Source of the DNA: Gymnothorax reevesii | Taxonomy: Eukaryota; Chordata; Actinopteri; Anguilliformes; Muraenidae | Reading direction: 5' to 3' | Length of the DNA stretch: 64,000 nucleotides | NCBI GenBank assembly: GCA_029721435.1 | Contig: CM056576.1 | Location: 120,579,166 to 120,643,165, forward strand | Part shown: positions 1 through 10,318 of the stretch, piece by piece | Layout of the letters: the number at the start of each line of letters is the position of its first letter | Position numbering within the stretch: position 1 is the first letter of the stretch | Position numbers and translations under genes: made by a program | Notes under the pieces: model-generated | The model's input: the letters and a program-made list of their open reading frames with translations, nothing else | Databases searched by the model: none | What the model was told of the DNA's origin: nothing

Positions 1-710
1 CCACACATCATCCCGCCATCCAGCTGCAGGTTGACCAACCAGGGCCAGCTACCCGGTGGGGCAGGAGATCCACCCACAATCCTGGACCGAGGCTGTGTGA
101 GGTTCTGCACCACTGGGACCCGCTGACCACAGATGGCTGTCGGGGAAGGAGGGGTGAGGGGAAGCAATTAAATGTGTAGAGACCTTCAATAGTTAGATTT
201 TTTAGACCAAGGTCAGTGGAGGGTTACAGCTTAAATTATGCAATAAATTGGTGGCCTTTCAAACTTATTTCACTCTCACATTGAAATGTAGTTCCTTTGT
301 TGACCAATAGCCTTGTTAGGCATCAAATTTATTACTGGCTTAGATTACAATGATTCAAAATCAATGTGTGGCTCCAAATTTATTGCAGAGGCTGCAAACA
401 CTGTCTTTGAAAGACTTGCAATGATTCCATTTGTTGAGATAACCAATACATCTATAATAATTCAAAGCTCCAGCTGATTGACTGTCATTCGTATGAGACC
501 TGCCAGCAATCAAGATGGCCTTATCAGGCACAAACCTCTGTAGCACTCAAATGGGACCACGTTACTTAGTGCGAGTTTACAATTTACAGTTGTGAAGACT
601 TGACTTGTCACCAGCCAAAATCTGGAGAAAGAGCACCTTTTAACTGACTAATATTAGCATTTAATTAGTATTGAATCTAAAAAAAAAATGGACATTGCAA
701 GTAGGAAATC
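1..710. other. Non-coding sequence, no gene seen
   Basis: AT-rich sequence with no open frame showing protein-like composition, no convincing splice-site pairs and no repeat structure that I could see. The first 170 bases are GC-richer and could be the edge of something outside the window. Confidence 0.4.
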
Positions 711-2070
711 TACACTGAACAAAAATATAAGCACAACACTTCTTATTGTGAGATATATGATCATGTTCATAAGCTCATTGTACTTTCATTGAGTGTTGAC
801 AGATTGTATGACCATATTGCAATACATTTCGATCAATGATTTATAAAGACAAACAAGAATCTCGTGATGGCGTGATGATAAAGGGGATGGGGTCTCTTGT
901 CCAAATTTCACAAAAAATATTGGGTATGTCTGCCTTTGGCCTGCTGCATTGCTACACATCTCTGCTGTGTGGACTGTAACAAATGGTCAATGGTGACTTG
1001 GTGGACATGTTCCCACTTCTCTTCAAGAGCTGTGAGGAGTTGGCGGCTATTGGCTGAAAATGGAGACCAATGATGAACTTGTTGCTTGTGGACATCCCAA
1101 TGATGCTGGAAGGGGGACAAATCTGAGGAATAAGCCAGCCATTCAAGCACACAAAGGTTTTCAGGCTCAAGAAATTCTGTGCATACATGGGTGACTTGCG
1201 TCTGGCATGGTAATGCCGGATGGTTATTATTTTGATGGATGAATGGTAGGACGATAGGCAAGTTGCTGTTCGTGATCTGCAGTTGGGTGCAATGTCCTTG
1301 GAATATTCCCACCCAAACCAGCACTCCACCACCATGTGCCACCTTGTGCACCACAATGATGTCAGCCAAACGATCCTCCGTCCAGCCGCTCAGTGAAGTT
1401 GGAAACGTGACTTGTCTGTAAAGAAAACCTTCCTCCATTGTGCCATTGGCCATCAAATGTGTTTATTCACTCTGTCGAACCAATTTTTTCATCGAGCTGA
1501 GGAGAGGTCCAATCCACAAAGGGCAAAAGATGTAATGGGCTTCCTGGGGATTATTTTTCAGTAAAAATGGCATGATAGTGGGGACCAGCTGTCTCATCTG
1601 CAGTGGGAGTTACTGGTCTCTGACGATCACAGAGATAAAGAGTCCAGATATGGCGATCTTGGGTGGGGGTTGTAACACATGGTCGTCATGCATGTGGGCG
1701 GTCTGCTGTCTTGCCTCATTCGTCAAAAAGGTGTTTTATGCGACTTATTGTTGAAATATGGACATCAAGAGCCCTTTCAAAATCCCTGAGAAACATTCCA
1801 TCCCTGATGGCTCGAGTCATCTATGGCATTTTGAACACTGGCAGAACTGGGACTTTTGGGGTGGCCTTTTATTAACCAGAGTACAGGATGTGCCAGGGCT
1901 GACTGTACCTGATTTCAGTAGCTCTGGATCAGGCCCCACCTGTCTGACAGGCCAGTTTTGACAAAGGGCATGAACTTGACAATGATATGGAGAAGGTTAT
2001 GTGTAATAATAATAATTATGTGTAATATTGAAATGACTGAACTGTTGCGTTTATATTTTTGTTCAGTATA
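711..2070 (-). mobile_element. Degenerate Tc1-like DNA transposon, family A
   Basis: The ends are imperfect inverted copies: the left begins cactgaacaaaaatataa at 713 and the right ends ttatatttttgttcagt at 2067. TA dinucleotides flank both ends, as expected for Tc1/mariner. Between them the minus strand encodes a broken transposase. Its C-terminal part lies at 908-1456 and shows the usual end of the catalytic domain: a corrupted leucine-serine-proline stretch after the W-x-A motif, then an ALEEKW-type helix and a GRHTQYF-type tail. Stops and frameshifts separate it from N-terminal remnants at 1460-1960. The element should be immobile. The TIR type is common in teleost genomes. Confidence 0.85.
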
Positions 2071-2828
2071 TATTGTGATTGGGCAGGCTTTGTCTGAGAA
2101 AATTTGCAGTGACTGGAAGAAAACAAATCCCTTGTTATTTTATCTACTGTGTTATAAGTACTAATGCATTTCAGCTTATTTATCCATTTGTGCTCGAAAA
2201 GCAAAAAAAAACCACAGAACTACTTGGGTGCAAAAGAGGTCAGATTTCTTAACTGGCAATTTGCCATCTGAATGGTTCAGGAAGTGAAAACAGGTGGAAA
2301 ATTATCTTTAACCTTAGGGCAACATCGGTCTTACATTGACGGCAAATTGTCTTACCCTCTAAAAATGATATTAAGGACTTTGATAAATATTATCAAGCCT
2401 TTGAAGCTCTAAAACTGCCAGAATTCAGTTTTTCACACTGGCCAGTGCCAAAGAGCGAATGCGTATCACAGCTGTACCAGTCTAATGGCAAAAAATATTC
2501 TGGGTTGACACATGATGTCCTTTGAAACATGGCATTCTGGGTCTCAAAACATGGCATTAGCAGGAAAGGCAGCGCTGCAAAATGAGGCACTCAGGCGGGT
2601 GGCCAATTTCAGAATGATCTCATTGAACAAACAAGCTTTTATTGCAAAGCCATAATGGATCAGCTGCTTGCTGTGGCAATGCAGAGCTCAGGTTAGAACA
2701 GCCAAATAAATTGAATGATTTTTAGTTGACCGGCAAGTACGCCGTGAGCTATTATGATCGGGCGGCACTCTGGTATCATAGTCACAATCATGATTGTGGT
2801 CATGATCGTACTTGTCATCCGTTAGGAA
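2071..2828. other. Non-coding sequence, no gene seen
   Basis: Only short spurious frames are present. No family motif, TIR or splice-supported exon was found. Confidence 0.4.
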
Positions 2829-3215
2829 AATCTTTAAATATCTTCTTCGAAACTACTGCCCTGATGTACTTCATGTTTAGTACGGTCCTTCTTTGAGACA
2901 ATTTCCACCAAAATTGTTTACATTTTTGTGAATTTTTTTTTTTTTCATTTTATGTGATTTTTTTTTTCATCTGAAAACTTTAAAAATCGTATTCTTCAAA
3001 ACTACTGGCCAGATTTACTCCAATTTTGGATTGGAGCTTCCCTGGGACAATGTCTACCAAAACTGTTCGCAGTTTTGTGAAAAATATTTTGTATTTTTCA
3101 GGATTTTTTTTGTGCTTTTCCATCTGAAAACTTAAAAAATCTTCTTCTCCAAAACTACTGGCCTGATTTACTTCATATTTGCTTTGGGGCTTCCTGCATT
3201 CAAGCACCATTGAAT
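2829..3215. repeat. Tandem repeat of about 150 bp, nearly three copies
   Basis: The phrase 'cttcaaaactactggcc' with its surroundings recurs in order near 2845, 2993 and 3146, a period of about 148-152 bases. Each unit continues with a 'gatttacttcatatttg'-like segment, a 'gacaatttccaccaaaa'-like segment and a T-rich stretch ending 'catctgaaaact'. Copies differ by scattered substitutions and T-run lengths, so this is an aged satellite-like array or the repeated interior of a larger dispersed element. Confidence 0.75.
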
Positions 3216-3736
3216 CTTTGAAAAGCTTTTCTCAAAAATGCTGAGTAATGGGCTCAATTATTGGGTTGGTGAGCTACAGGACCACTGATCCTGTTCTCTT
3301 TCATAGCATGTAGTCCACAGATTCACCATAGATTAGCGACAGCAAACATGAATTCGAGAGTAGCAGGTTTGGACTAGCTGCATGCGGTAACTTGAAAATC
3401 GGAGGAGGTGCGTGTTAACTTGCAGAGGGCAATGTGAATTAGCAGTTGGAAATGAGAACTAGCAGCAGGATATGTTCACTTACAACAGGCAGTACTCATG
3501 CAGCAACAGACGTTAGTAACTGAGAACGATGAAGCGCAGCAGCAGGCAGAAGCAGGTTTTTTTCAAAGAGGCAGAGCAGCATGCCTTACAGAGGAGCGGG
3601 GGCATAATGCCCATGAGAATAAGGTATGTCTCCAGTTGTCTGCCTGAACTAGGTCCGCAAGCTACGCCCCATTTTTTAAGTTTTGGGCCACCTTCCTTGA
3701 CATCTCAATTTAACATAACATTTAGTGTTATTTGGC
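3216..3736. other. Non-coding sequence downstream of the secreted-protein gene
   Basis: No coding exon was identified. Short imperfect reiterations of 'tagcagcaggcag'-like words occur at 3400-3560. The stretch lies 3' of the minus-strand gene ending at 3759, so an unrecognised extra 3' exon cannot be excluded if the GT at the end of exon 3 is used as a donor. Confidence 0.35.
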
Positions 3737-3742
3737 TTTATT
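3737..3742 (-). terminator. Poly(A) signal AATAAA for the secreted cysteine-rich gene
   Basis: TTTATT on the plus strand reads AATAAA on the minus strand, 16 bases after the TAG at 3759. Such a short 3' UTR is unusual but workable. It supports exon 3 being the last exon. Confidence 0.5.
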
Positions 3743-3758
3743 CGCAGTCAAAGAGCAG

Positions 3759-4033
3759 CTAAGAGAACATAGTACCTTGGATTCTGGTTTGTGGGGCAGG
3801 TTCCAGGTTGTTCATGGTGTTGAGTAAACTGCACTGCAGGACCCGAGCACTGCAGCTCTCCCCCATCACCCGAACGCAGGTCTCCTTCCCCAGTTCCGTC
3901 GCTGGGCAACGGCGTCGGTAGAACCCGCACACTTGGCTGAGTGCCCAGTTGCGCTCACGCTCATCTGACAGCTTCTGAGTTTGGCTGATGACTTCGCAGC
4001 TAGGCTCGGTGGCGTACGCGTCAGGAGAGTGAC
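3759..4033 (-). CDS. Exon 3 of the secreted cysteine-rich gene (C terminus)
   Basis: The acceptor is ttcctcatag (ending at 4034), and the frame runs 275 bases to TAG at 3761-3759. It encodes a six-cysteine domain with an arginine-rich FYRRRC stretch. A GGTACT at about 3773 could alternatively act as a donor, which would remove the last four residues and add an exon that I could not find. The poly(A) signal just beyond the stop favours the terminal-exon reading. Confidence 0.6.
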
Positions 4034-7000
4034 CTATGAGGAATAGCACAATTTCTCAGTGTGCTCAATCAATTTTATGCAAACGGCTCTTTGCTGCTGA
4101 GAATTTTCCCAAAGATTAACCTGCATCATAGATCAGGTACCCCTATGTTGCCAAGATGGTGAAAAGGTAGAATGGATTTGGCAGAAATTGGCCGAGGGAT
4201 CCATCCTAGAAAATGACTCAATGCATTTAGATCAGTCCCTCTTAATCTCATAATTTATATTCATAGTTCATATAATGAGCTTCTTCAAAGTCATTGTTAA
4301 TGGGATTCATATAAAAATCCTGGTGTTGCTTAATCAGGTATTTTCTATTTTTATAGGTTTTTTTTTCTCTTGTCATAAATTTTGTAGTCCCAGACAAGCA
4401 ATAATTTACAGAATAGTCCAAAAAATGTAAAGGGATAGCTGCTGCCACCATAAAGTAAAATGTAGTTTATTCACTTTACATCAATCTCCCATACTCTTGG
4501 ATGCCAACATAGGCGTTTCCAATGGTCTGTTTTCGGACCTTGGTTGTCTGAAGCTTGCACTCCCAATCTGTTTCCATAAATATTGAAGAACGTCCCTATC
4601 AGGTTAAAAATAGGTGAAAAAGTGAAAAAGTGGTTTACCTGGAGGAAAAAGCAGAATCAATGAGTATGTGCGCATTACGTTCGCTGGGAGTAAGAGAAGG
4701 TAGGTACATTGTTTATTTCTAGGGCTTTTGCCTTTGTAACTTAAAAATGCAGTAGATATGCTTTTGGGAATTTCTGTTATCTTTAGTGGTGAAAAATGTT
4801 CATTCTGAGTTCAGTAATACCCATTTTAATTACTGCGTTCTTCACAGATTGAATGAGCTTTAAATGAAGCAATCACATATTCCAGTTGAAGATTTTTAAA
4901 CTGTATTTTAAAATCTTTTATATGCAACTTGCACTTAATTTGTAAATTTTGAATTGTGCTTGTTGATATGTCTGCTTTGGTCAGTATATGTAGAATTCTA
5001 CAAAAACCCTTGAAAAAATATTCCAACCATATCAAACAACCTGTTTAAAAAAGGCCTAACATAACATAGCAAGTTAAGCGATTATATTCAGACACAGGTT
5101 TAATGCTATTGACATGCTCCAGTTGCAGTGAAGATGATGAGAATGGACCCAAAAAATTATAACATCTATCTAAGCTCTCCCTCTGTAGTGAACTGTACCT
5201 TTGTTTTAGCTTGCAATTTGATAGAGTACATTTAGAGACATGCAACACTTTACAGGGCCTCCACAATCTAACAGCCACGAATCAACAGCTTTAAAAAGGA
5301 AAAGCCTGGCGGAAAGCACCTCTTGAACAGACAGTGGAAGAGGATAGCGGGATTGGGAGACGGTTCTGTTCTTACCGCAGGACCCCGAGCGCTGTCCACA
5401 GTCCTGAAACAGACAGGGGACACAGCCCCTGCAGCCCGACTCCGCCCGGCTGCGCTCCGACACCACCCGCTCCAGCGCTGACAGAGCGCTCACCTGAGCC
5501 GCCTCCAGCACCACTGTACCTCTTTTAGACAGAGCTGCGGCAAAAGCATCAGAGAGGGAGTCTCAATGATGCACTGACCAATGGGAATCAAGGCAAAGAG
5601 GGGCCCGATTATGATTCTGCTGATGCTAATACTGAAACTATACTTTGGAAATGGCTTTTTTGCCTCTACGGAGCCTGAACTGACACCATGTTCAAAACAA
5701 AGAGCAAACAACGACATTACAGAACATGTTTCTATCGCACGGGCAAAGAAAAGTGAACAATTGTTTCACTTTTTCCATTTGTTTAATATGCGCTATCTTG
5801 CTAAAAATATCTCCCATCATTGTTACTGAGTCCGCCAAGCAAGTGAAGACTTGCTTATAAAGGTACTATTTGTGCGGGAACCATGGATATAGTCACGCCT
5901 AGTTTTGGTAACTGACCCTATATTTCAAGAGGACCCACAAGTGAAAGACATGATTGCAGAGTGACTGAGATCAGCTCATGAAGAAAAGGTGAAAACAACG
6001 CTGGCAGAATGAGACAATTTTCCAGACAGTCCTCTTTTGCATTAAGCGAAACCTCAAATGGCTATAACTGGGAGTATAACTTCGACCAATGGATCAAGAA
6101 TGAGCAATTAGTAGAATTCTGAAATGGTTGTGGAACCGTTCTACTGCTTTACATGTCGACAGACAATTTAAGAAAAGTGTTGGACAGTTTAGATTCTTTT
6201 ATGATGAAATTACGTGTTGGACAACGTCTGCTGCACAAACTGTCATCTCCATGGTAATCATATACTTGTTTTATGACAATCTAATGTTTTTGCGAACGCT
6301 ACTGAAATGACTTTCTATACCCATAACAACGGCCAAACTCTTGGCCCATCCAGCGTATGAAAATATAAGACAACCGAAGATAACAAAATAAATATTCGAT
6401 AGGAACAGGATGTTGTCGGACATCACTTTTCTCTGTCTTTCTGTCCTCATTTTGATCGTCCGACACTGTCAACAAACACGTGTCTTACTAGTATAAAACG
6501 GTCTTAACCCTGTGATGCTCCCATTACTCAGTAGGAAAGTTCAGAGTACCCAATTCAGAGTACGTGTCCTCATTCCCACTGAGATGTGAAATGCACTGGG
6601 GCTTTGCAAGAGAGCGCAAGCTCTTGCTCAGGGGGCAGCGATTGCCCCCCCACGCCCCCTCCTCCCTCAATAGTCCCATGTATGTACGACTACAGAGTGC
6701 CACTAACAACCACAATGCTGACTGAACATTTAATTGGAGCACCAAGACACCAATGTCTCTATTGAGGTCTTTGGTTGAGATTGCAAGACAACCATACGCA
6801 TGTTTTCTCACTCCTGTTTCTGTTGCCTTATCCTCAGATTGGTTCAAATTTTCAGACAAGCAACAGCATTTTCAAATCAGCCGTATCCATATTTCAATAT
6901 CACCCAAAACATACTTTGTGAAAGAGCATGTAATAGTTTTTTATAGTCAGGAAAAAAAGTTCAACAGCCATTTTACCATTTTAGATGTATAGGTTATTTC

Positions 7001-7731
7001 TACCGAATGAAGGATCATCTACCATTCAAATCCATTCTTTTTTATCACAGTCCCACAAACTGGTTAGGTGCCCACACAACCTGATGACAGTGACCCCTTT
7101 TGCTAACAGTATAGCATCACATAGCCATTTTCATTGGAGAATTTTGACATTGAATTCAGCTATTCTGCAAAAGATGTTAATGTTTCAGTCTTCATCAAAC
7201 TATTGAGGTTTCTAAAACTGACAGACATCATAAATACTTGAAAGTACTTCAAGTAATGCTATTGACATAATTTGTCTACCACCTCATTTAGAACATGATG
7301 GGCAAACTGCCTAAATTTCAAGAACTTGCAATCCAAGCAATACAGTTGTTCGGACGCTACTCAAATCCTTTTAATGACTTGCCAGACAGACATAACAACC
7401 TCTCTGAATCTGCATTTCCTCATTGGCTGCGAATAAATGGCTGAATCCAAACTTCCCAAGTGGTCTGGTTTGACCCAAAACTCAGACTGACAAAAGCATT
7501 CAAGGAGGACGCTCTAAGGGCTATTGCCTATTCCCAAACATCCTAAATTTGAGCTTCTTGAGACTTCAGGCATACAGGAAATTAAGTCCCAAGGACCCAT
7601 TTCCAAAGTCACGGAGCATGCCTACCTTGCAATGCACTCTGGGGCATGATGTACACCTCTCTCCCGGCTGGGGCTGCCATCCCACAGTCCAAAAAAAGCA
7701 GCAGGAGCAGCAACGATGCTGGCACCAGCAT
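3759..7731 (-). CDS. Predicted secreted cysteine-rich precursor, unknown family (3 exons, 179 aa)
   Basis: Joining 7731-7626, 5534-5376 and 4033-3759 gives one uninterrupted 540-base frame (179 codons plus TAG). Both junctions are phase 1 with GT/AG borders. Residues 1-19 form a classic signal peptide: Met, a run of six leucines plus Phe-Leu, then Gly-Met-Ala. A Ser-Lys-Arg at about residues 38-40 could be a prohormone cleavage site. The mature part has 11 cysteines: five in a CRGCVPCLFQDCGQRSGSC block and six in exon 3, with VCGFYRRRCPA and GESCSARVLQC as landmarks. The odd count suggests a free or interchain cysteine. I do not recognise the family. The compact TATA-type promoter, short 3' end and possible processing site suggest a secreted peptide or small matrix protein, but that is inference. 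There are no transmembrane segments after the signal. The chosen Met is the only one before the hydrophobic run. Confidence 0.6.
4034..5375 (-). other. Intron 2 of the secreted cysteine-rich gene
   Basis: AT-rich, 1342 bases, GT...AG in minus orientation. No recognisable element or nested gene was seen. Confidence 0.5.
5376..5534 (-). CDS. Exon 2 of the secreted cysteine-rich gene
   Basis: The acceptor is a pyrimidine-rich stretch ending gccgcag (5537-5535) and the donor is GTAAGA at 5375. The 159 bases encode the Ser-Lys-Arg site, a helix-prone segment rich in Ala, Leu, Glu and Val, and a five-cysteine cluster. The exon is clearly more GC-rich than the flanking introns, supporting a coding role. 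Confidence 0.65.
5535..7625 (-). other. Intron 1 of the secreted cysteine-rich gene
   Basis: 2091 bases with GT...AG borders. The short frames inside it lack protein-like features. No transposon ends were recognised. Confidence 0.5.
7626..7731 (-). CDS. Exon 1 of the secreted cysteine-rich gene (signal peptide)
   Basis: Starts with the ATG at 7731-7729 and encodes 35 codons plus one base, ending at a GTAGG donor (7625-7624 on the minus strand). It carries the whole signal peptide and the short Ala-Pro-Ala-Gly-Arg segment expected just after cleavage. Confidence 0.65.
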
Positions 7732-7943
7732 CTTTTAGATCACCTGTAAAGGAAGTTTGGAAAACCGCCCTGTGTGGACCAAGTTAAGTTCCAGAAGTCC
7801 GCTGCGATTGCTTTCGTCTTGAGGTTATAGTAGAAACTCTCGCCCTCCTCCCTGGTGTCTCAGCCTTCTTCCACACCGTTGAGTGGGGCATCTGTCTGCA
7901 AGTTTACTATGGAGGGAACAATAGGTGCGTGTAGAGGCACGGG

Positions 7944-7952
7944 GTATATATG
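7944..7952 (-). promoter_or_regulatory. Candidate TATA box of the secreted cysteine-rich gene
   Basis: The minus strand reads catatatacc at this point, about 215 bases upstream of the start codon. Transcription would begin near 7915 and give a 5' UTR of about 185 bases. TATA-driven promoters are common in tissue-restricted genes for secreted proteins. This is a motif match plus position only. Confidence 0.4.
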
Positions 7953-7954
7953 GA

Positions 7955-8860
7955 GTCTCTCAGCACATGACAGAAGGGGGAGGGGAGTGGGGTAGTGCTC
8001 CAATGGCCAATACAGACACAGCTGAATTCATTAAGACAGTAATAGCGAATGGAGAGCAACTTGCCAAGGATGGAAATTATAATGTGGTTTGGTCTTGTCA
8101 AAAGAAAAAGAGAAGAGGGAGGAGTAACAGAGGGAGGGTGGGTGGGGTGCTGTTGAATGTGGGTGTCTGTGTGTGTATGGGGTGAGGGGGTCGTTTGAAT
8201 TCATTAGCGTTAGAAACTTGGGGGGAAGAGATGCCCGTGGACTGTAATGCTCAGAAAAAGAGGGGGGGGGGGGGGGGGGTGCGGCTGGAGAGGGAGGCAG
8301 GGGAACGTCTGCCATTCTGGCCTTCCCTCAAAGGATGCTTTGTCCTGCACATCACACACAGTCCGCCTACTTCAAAGCTGAACCCCTAACGATCACAGGC
8401 CAGCCGCTTCCCTTGATCATTTCCACGCTTTTATGGCCTCCATTAAAATATTGTCAATTCGCATCACTTTTGTCTTTCTCAGCTGAACTTGCATTACGTA
8501 AATTTTAGCAAAAATGAACGCAATTTGCACTCAGTCTGAATGGTGATTATTGGTAAATGGTGATTTTAGACAACAGGGCCACTTAAAAAGAGTTGATGTA
8601 TGTCGGTATGAGATTGACACATACGCATTTGAGAAACATAAGCCTTTCGTATTAAAAAAAAAATGTGCAAATGTGTTGAGTCCATGGGAAATATCGCAAA
8701 AACTGATTCTACTATGGTGCGTACAGAATGGCTAACTCAGGAACAAACTCAGTAAATTAACAATTGAATGCACATCCACGCGTAAATACTCAATAATCTG
8801 TCATAAAAAAATAGCCTGTGGAAAAGTGCAGATCCCAAGGAAATGCAAATTGGAGTCAAC
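7955..8860. other. Non-coding sequence with a G homopolymer
   Basis: Purine-rich on the plus strand, including an uninterrupted G run of about 18 bases near 8262-8279 within a longer G-rich patch. Open frames here are low-complexity (proline/glycine) by-products of the skew. No gene is supported. Confidence 0.45.
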
Positions 8861-9260
8861 TTCACAGATGCCACCCGGCCCGATAGATCATCGCGCGCTC
8901 GCCAATAAAAGGCCAGCCTCGCCACCAAAAAAAACTTGTCAAAGGGTTTCAGCTGGCTCACACCAGGAGCCAACGCTGACGGCATGACAACTGGTGCCAA
9001 CGTACGGGCGCGCGTGCGCCAATGCACAACTCCGAGAAGCACAGGCTACCTCTAGCCACCAAACTTTGCAGACACGTCAAAAAATGGCACTCTCACTTTG
9101 TGTCAGGCGGTAGATAAAAGCGTTGGGCAGGGAGGGCGGAAAATCCGGTTTCTCCTCCCCTTTGGAAAATCCAAAAAGAATGCAGCGCCGACCGTAGGTT
9201 CCAGCCCCTTCCATGCGCCCACGGCGCACAATGGCGCTAGGGTCTGCAAGCTAACTCAGG
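8861..9260. promoter_or_regulatory. CpG-rich patch, candidate promoter with no assigned gene
   Basis: CpG dinucleotides are dense here compared with the AT-rich surroundings, for example tcgcgcgctcgccaat near 8890, gggcgcgcgtgcgcc near 9005 and the 9185-9240 stretch. CCAAT-like words are present. A promoter for the plus-strand UBXN10-like gene 11 kb away, or for an unseen non-coding transcript, is possible. No splice donor could be tied to a known exon. Confidence 0.3.
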
Positions 9261-9813
9261 CAGAGCAGGGAGATGGCATGGAATGAGCATGCGGCACACT
9301 TTCATCTCTCCAGCCCCCCCATTCCCCCGGGGGCTTTGATGTTCTCTGATTAAAGTGTCCGCTCCCCTTCTGCTTTTGACCCTAGCTGAAGTGGGCACAG
9401 AACCCCCCCCCATCCCGCTTCTAGGCCAAACTGCTCCATTCCGTCTCTCTACAGATCCAGGGTCCGTGCCATGGCTGGGACACTCATGGAGAGGAGGCTG
9501 TGAAAGTAGGTAGATACGCAGGTCCTGGGTTCTCATCTCTCTGTCTTTCCAGCCCATGGTGAGGGACAGCCTGATGCTCCACTAGGGGTACACTTAATCT
9601 CTTCTGGTCCACTGTGCCAGGCTGGAAAATAAAATATAAATAAAAAAAATAGTATTGCTATCCTGGAACTGCATAAGGGCTGGAAAACAATTTGAAGTTT
9701 TAATTTTAATCTGAATTAAATTTGTTAGATCCCAGACATACAAGTCATACAAGTACAGAATGGACATCCCCATAATGGATATTTCTCATAATTTCACTTA
9801 AAGACAGACAAAC
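9261..9813. other. Non-coding sequence, no gene seen
   Basis: Contains C-rich and A-rich simple stretches but no recognisable coding or mobile feature. Confidence 0.4.
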
Positions 9814-10318
9814 TGTTATGGCACAAACATGGAACTCGATGCAGAGATAGAGTACAGTCCAATAAAAAGGTTTATTGTCAGTGATACATCATGAAAGTGA
9901 GGGACAGAGCCCAGAGCAGAATGACCCAGCTCAGTTCAGGTAGCGGTGGGCTTGAGGACATGTTCACGCCTGGTCAGCGGTGCCCCTGGAGCACTAGCCA
10001 GATGGAGATCACCCTCACCTAAGCCGATAGCAGGATTGGAGAGCTAACAGGAACACAGTGCAAACCCTGATGACTGCAGTAGGCTTATGAGACAAAAAGT
10101 GACAATCCAGCAACTTGCACACCTGAAGCAATGGATTAAATGTGCCACAGATACGTAAGGGAATGGGTAACACAAATACCAGATATCACAGACAAATATC
10201 ACCCCAGGCAGGAAAGGCATTCAAGACATCATACCAATCAAAAGACGTAATATATCTAAAAGACGCAAGCTGCTGGATGGGAGGAGACACAAAGGGAATT
10301 CACAAGAGGGTTGTGACA
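9814..10318 (-). repeat. 3' LTR of the Ty3/gypsy element
   Basis: On the minus strand it begins TGTCACAAC and ends CCATAACA, the standard TG...CA borders. A run of seven G (10321-10327 on the minus strand) sits immediately inside it as the polypurine tract. Confidence 0.7.

Noticed and set aside
8031..8315. Proline-rich minus-strand frame of 94 codons
   Set aside because: Produced by the G homopolymer and purine skew; low complexity with no supporting splice or start context.
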